A stretch of DNA of 64,000 nt. Source: Nageia nagi. Its lineage: Eukaryota; Pinophyta. Within the stretch, counting starts at the first letter, position 1, and each line of letters opens with the position of its first letter. The notes beneath the pieces are model-generated. The model saw only the letters and a list, made by a program, of their open reading frames with translations, was not told the origin of the DNA and did not search any database. Shown piece by piece: positions 59,911 through 64,000 of this stretch. A program made the position numbers and the translations under genes. The stretch lies in assembly GCA_050084985.1 (NCBI GenBank), contig JBITNC010000001.1:144398001-144462000 (forward strand), in the 5' to 3' direction.

Positions 59911-60818
59911 ATGAATAAAGAATTAGAGGCTCTAGATATGCAAGTAGCTTCAATGAATAGCTTTGGTAGTAATTCATCATCAATGTTAGATCCCATTATG
60001 ATGGCAAGGTTAACCAATCTTGAGAATAGCAATAGATTCCAGCAAAAAGAAGAAGACTATGATGGTGTATTCACCTCACCCTTATCATATGATATTCACA
60101 ATTATACCCTACCACCTAAGAATAAGGCCCCCAAGTTTGAGATGTTTAGTGGTGAACAAGACCCAAAGCAGCATCTTATCAACTTTCAAGAGGAGTGCTT
60201 ATTGAAATTTGGATCAAAGGAGAAGTTGATGGTTAAATTTTTTCCAAGGAGTTTAAAAGGTGACGCTAGTAAATGGTTCTATAATTTTTTATGGGGATCA
60301 ATAGATTCATTCAAGTCATTGGTGAAATTTTTCATAGGTCAATATAAGTATAATGTTAAAGATCAAGTAAGTGTTAAAAAATTATTTACAATATGGTAAG
60401 GAAGAAACAAAATCCTATAGAAGTATATTCTAAGGTTTGAAAAGGTATGGTAATCTATTTGTAGCAAATTAGATGAATATGAAATTTATGGTATATTTAG
60501 AGATTCTATTTTACCAATCATTAACTTCCATACTCCAAGTAATAAGAATATTAGATTTGAAGTATTAGTACAAGAATAGTTGCAAAAAGAGAAAGTTCTA
60601 CTTGAGTTAGGAGATATTAAGTATACATATACTCCTTACAATAAGGATAATCATAAGACATACATAAAAATAGAGGAAAAGATAGTAAATATGGCTGATG
60701 CACCTATATCCCCACCTAAATTGAAAAGATCAACTACAATAAGAGAAAAAAGATATAAATTCCTAATTCAACCAAGGTTTATTATGGGAGATCTCATGAA
60801 AAGAGTGTTGATTAGGAT
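59911..60818 (+). pseudogene. gag of a second gypsy-type element (relative of the 22602 gag)
   Basis: ATG at 59911 opens 162 codons with APKFEMFSGEQDPKQHLINF, VKFFPRSLKGDASKWFYNF and FIGQYKYN, colinear with KFNGEGDPRRHIQGF, KFFPQSLEGDAREWFYAL and LEQYKHN in the gag at 22602. After stops it continues to 60818 with LQKEKVLLELGDIKY and RYKFLIQPRFIMGDLMKR (compare RYVRFPIPPRHILKYLVEKG). It is cut there by the next element. The two gags are the same family but clearly diverged. Confidence 0.8.
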
Positions 60819-60820
60819 TG

Positions 60821-62230
60821 TGTAATATATGCGCCGTGAACAATCTTAACCAGAGTAAATCAAGAACAGACTATGGTGATAGTCTGATCTCCGGAGAAGG
60901 CTGGTTCCTTATACATTGGGTGTAGGAAAAGTAGCAGGAAAGAAAAATAAAAGAGTAGAGTGCGAGAAATTTAAGCAAAAGGTTAGGGTAATAAGAAAGG
61001 CAAGTAAAAGGAGTAGAGTATGAGGAATTTAAGCAAAGGCTTAGGGTAACAAGAGAGAAAGCAAAGGTAAATCACTAGTTCAGCGTGGGCTTTCACAGTG
61101 TGTGAAACCTTGGTCTGAATCTAGTGTAGCAGCTACGGTACAAGCTCTCACTCTCAAATAGTTTTCCAGCTTTACTCTACCATGTAGCAGACACAGTTAT
61201 ACTAGCAACTCACGATTACCATTCAGGAAACAAGCCAAGCTGCCACGATGTAACCAAATTAAGAATGACAATTACAAGTGCTAGACAAGAAAGGTCAAGA
61301 TGGTTTCATATTACTGATAAAAACTACAGGTCTTTGAGAACAAATGTAAAGAGCAATACTAGGGCTTCCGACCCATCTTTCACTTTATTTTCATATACTT
61401 ATACTGAAGAAATAGCAGTTACAAAAAAAAATGAAAATAGAACGGTTTACAAAACGGCCTCAAGATTCTGGCCACTTCTAACTATCATCATACATACATG
61501 CCATTTGTCCGACAGTTACAAAACTGAGAATGTTGTGGAAGGTAACTACCTCCGGAACTACAATTATCCTTTCTTTGTGACATCGTTATTTCGGAAACTT
61601 TATTCACTGACTCCGGGCCTTTTGATCACCCCTTGCTGACCTCATCCTCTCCGGAACCCGGTCTTTCCCACCATTGAGGTTTATTCTTTCTGTTATGACA
61701 TCATCATCTTATTCTGGAATGTTTTAATTCCGCTGCCTCTGACTTTTCAATTATCGCTTTGCTGACCTCATCATCTCCGGAATCTGGTCTTGTCCACAAC
61801 TGAGCTTTATTCCTTTTCCTATGATGTCATCATCTTATTCCGGAACACTTTACTTCTGCTGCCTCCAGCTTTTCAATTATCTCTTTGCTGACCTCATCAT
61901 CTTCGAAATTCGGTCTTTTCCACAACTGAGCTGTATTCCTTTTCCTATGATGTCATCATCTTATTTCAGAACGCTTTACTTCTGCTGCCTCCGACTTTTT
62001 AATTATCTCTCTGCTGATCTCATCATCTCCGAAATCCGGTCTTGTCCACAACTGAGCTTTATTCCTTTTCCTATGACATCATCATCTTATTCCGGAACAC
62101 TTTACTTCCGCTGCCTCCGGCATTTAATTATCTCTCTGCTGACCTCATCATCTTCGGAACCCGGTCTTCACCAAAACATAAGCTTTATTTGTTCCAAAAT
62201 TTCTGGAGATCTTAAAATGAACTTGTAGTT
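60821..62230 (-). repeat. Probable LTR of a minus-strand retroelement
   Basis: Interrupts the gag at ~60820, starting TGTAATATATGCGCC. Its right part (61626-62165) resembles the U3 end of the copia D LTR (33435-33670): both have TTGCTGACCTCATCA-CTCCGGAACCCGGTCTT, TTTCCACAACTGAGCTTT and ATGACATCATC. In the minus orientation it follows the ORF at 62372-64000. The right boundary is not resolved. Confidence 0.55.
61626..62165 (-). repeat. ~122-bp tandem repeat, about five units, within the LTR
   Basis: TTGCTGACCTCATCATCTCC recurs near 61635, 61760, 61884, 62007 and 62131, each followed by GGTCTT, CACAACTGAGCTTTATTCC and TATGATGTCATCATCTTATT. The copia D LTR has about two units of the same family. 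Confidence 0.9.
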
Positions 62231-62371
62231 GCAAGAAAAGTATGCTGGGGCTCTAAATAAATAAGTTATTATGTATGAATATACATTATGGTGACTTCTG
62301 GGGGAAAATTTTGCCTTTATCAAAGAGGAATTTAGAACTCCGTCTGAAACATAATAACAAAATGAAATCTG

Positions 62372-64000
62372 TTATTTTTGAACCTCTAAAAATTGCACAA
62401 CCTTACCCCAACTTGCATGATTTTCGGAGAAGTCTTTTATTCTCGATTGGGCTAGAGCTATGTTATTCAAAATTTCGTAGGAAATTTGCCCGTATTTGTG
62501 CAATATCCGCTGTAGGACCACTCCTTTACTGGCACATTGGTCAAAAAATTCAAACAAAGTTGACGCATCAAAAGAATTCAGTAACAAATCTATATCCTCC
62601 ATCTTTTGACTATCTTCATGAATATATTTCAAAATTTCAGCCTCGAAGATGGGTGAACTATCTTCCTTCCACAATCCTGGAAATCTTGCCTCATATAATT
62701 TAGCTATTTCAACTTTCTGGGTTTCTACCCCCTGCCACTGCTTGATTAGATTATTTTTTATTTCTTGACACACCCATTTCCCTCGGACTGGGTGGTCAAT
62801 CGCTGAGATCAACTCAACCCTATTTCCCACATTTAGGGCGTGAAGCTCCTCGTCGAAAATTTCAACCAGCTTTTTCTTTGCCCTCTTTGCTATATTCTCC
62901 ATGGGGTCGATAATACTTTCACAGAGGCTGACACTTGCCTCTAATTTCTTCAACTCTGAAAAACATAGATCAATGTGATCTCTGAGTTGAATCAGTTGTT
63001 TGATCTTTGGAGATAATTGTTCCCGGAATTTTTCTTTTATTCTGATCAAAAAATCTTTGTCCACCTTATTGACATTTGAATTCAGCTGCATTTGTGCGAT
63101 GTCAGCATTTAAATCACCAATTATTGTCTCTTTTGCTGCTACTTCAGCTGTTTTGGTTGCAATTTCTGCATCCTTTTGTGCTATGACCACATCTTTCTTT
63201 GTTAGGCTATCTGCAGTCGGAGCGGTAGCTAAACTTGCTCTAAGAGCAACTATGCTATTGTCTGCAGCTTTTAATTTTAGCCGTTGAGACTCTAATTGTT
63301 GTTTCATTACTTCATTTGCCTTTTGAAGCTTATTATATTTGACCTCTAATTTGGTCAATTCAGAAATGTTTAAGTCCACAGCAGTTTGCAACAGCTCATT
63401 CTTATCACTCCGAGATATGCTCTTGGTGTCTATCCTTACCCGAGTGTTCATTGCTGACAAATCACTTTGCCCCTCTTGATGGTCTTGGGTGATAGCAACT
63501 TCCAAAACTCTGCTTTTGGCATCCACAGACGTCCGGAGCCTCACCAGATTATCAAGTGTTGGGAGTTTTTGCATTTGCTTCTGCATCCAGGCTTCCTGAT
63601 TCTGCTTCAATTGCTTGTACTGCTCCATGATCCCACTCACCGATACCTGCTGACTAGATATTGCAATGAATAGGGAGGCCGCGCTTAGTTCTGGTGCGGA
63701 AGAGGATAACACCTGTTGAATCGGTGTAACAGGGCTGGCTTGACTAGGGCCAGATACACTGCTACTGAATGTTGCGGGTATAGATGGCTCCGGAGTGGAT
63801 GATGGAGGTGAAGATGGTACAAAGATGACACCGGTGGGGGGAGTGATGAGGGGAACCGATGAAGAGGAAGTGGGTTTAGGCCATGTGAATGGTGATGGCA
63901 AATTAGGAAGTGGTGGAAGGGTTGGTGATGGTGGGGATGAAGTGACAGCTATGGAAGGTGAGTAAGATGAAATGGGGGTGACTACCGGAGGTGGAATGAT
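62372..64000 (-). CDS. Long Pro/Ser-rich, coiled-coil ORF of a retroelement, partial
   Basis: Open for 542 codons from the window edge to TAA at 62372; no start is in the window and no stop interrupts it. The first ~130 residues are Pro/Ser/Thr-rich (PPVVTPISSYSPS, VPSSPPSSTPEPS), then Gln/Lys-rich, followed by ~200 residues of heptad-like coiled coil (LEVKYNKLQKANEVMKQQLE) and a helical C-terminus with conserved Trp. There is no protease, RT, integrase or knuckle motif and I do not recognise the family. The place just before an LTR, and the Pro-rich plus coiled-coil layout, recall the extra 3' ORF of Sirevirus-type copia elements; this is inference. It is the least decayed ORF in the window. 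Confidence 0.6.
   Translation of the reverse strand: MIPPPVVTPISSYSPSIAVTSSPPSPTLPPLPNLPSPFTWPKPTSSSSVPLITPPTGVIFVPSSPPSSTPEPSIPATFSSSVSGPSQASPVTPIQQVLSSSAPELSAASLFIAISSQQVSVSGIMEQYKQLKQNQEAWMQKQMQKLPTLDNLVRLRTSVDAKSRVLEVAITQDHQEGQSDLSAMNTRVRIDTKSISRSDKNELLQTAVDLNISELTKLEVKYNKLQKANEVMKQQLESQRLKLKAADNSIVALRASLATAPTADSLTKKDVVIAQKDAEIATKTAEVAAKETIIGDLNADIAQMQLNSNVNKVDKDFLIRIKEKFREQLSPKIKQLIQLRDHIDLCFSELKKLEASVSLCESIIDPMENIAKRAKKKLVEIFDEELHALNVGNRVELISAIDHPVRGKWVCQEIKNNLIKQWQGVETQKVEIAKLYEARFPGLWKEDSSPIFEAEILKYIHEDSQKMEDIDLLLNSFDASTLFEFFDQCASKGVVLQRILHKYGQISYEILNNIALAQSRIKDFSENHASWGKVVQFLEVQK

Overview
The window is plant nuclear DNA built almost wholly of transposable elements. Evidence: Ty1/copia and gypsy-type gag/pol remnants with initiator-tRNA-Met primer sites, a CACTA-type TNP2 transposase with plant-style introns, a plant mobile domain (PMD) gene, and small pieces of plant cytochrome P450 and PPR genes. 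Stop codons inside the elements are mostly TAG/TAA/TGA where CAG/CAA/CGA is expected, which points to old, heavily methylated DNA. A large, slowly purged genome (for example a gymnosperm) fits, but the species cannot be named from this alone. No intact host gene was found.

Layout. 1-5220: decayed copia element A (5' LTR cut by the window edge). 5221-7860: AT-rich DNA. 7862-~12540: 5'-truncated copia B whose integrase core is replaced by unrelated DNA. ~12540-16990: AT repeats, a PPR fragment, a P450 first-exon fragment, a tandem repeat and one exon-like ORF. 17000-19150: nothing recognised. 19152-20470: probable LTR, primer site and gag start. 20690-58054: one old CACTA-like transposon on the minus strand, split by later insertions. 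58055-59756: AT-rich, with a probable LTR end. 59757-60818: gypsy-type gag. 60821-64000: end of another retroelement, minus strand, with a long coiled-coil ORF running off the window.

Inside the CACTA element the insertions are nested and each is supported by a 5-bp target-site duplication (TSD). A 26.2-kb element (21571-47812, TSD CATAG) has three LTRs and two copies of the same internal region (LTR-internal-LTR-internal-LTR). Each copy has a gag gene with no pol, an antisense three-exon PMD gene, and a tandem-repeat-rich 3' part. A copia element D (31662-41102, TSD TTAAT) sits in the second gag. A 5.7-kb copia C (48040-53775, TSD AATCT) lies in the CACTA DUF4218 domain, and a 3.35-kb gag-only element (49334-52687, TSD ATATT) lies in copia C.

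The features most worth follow-up are the triple-LTR, gag-plus-antisense-PMD element; the GC-rich palindromes scattered through its LTRs and non-coding parts; and a SET-domain-like gene directly upstream of, and co-oriented with, the CACTA transposase.
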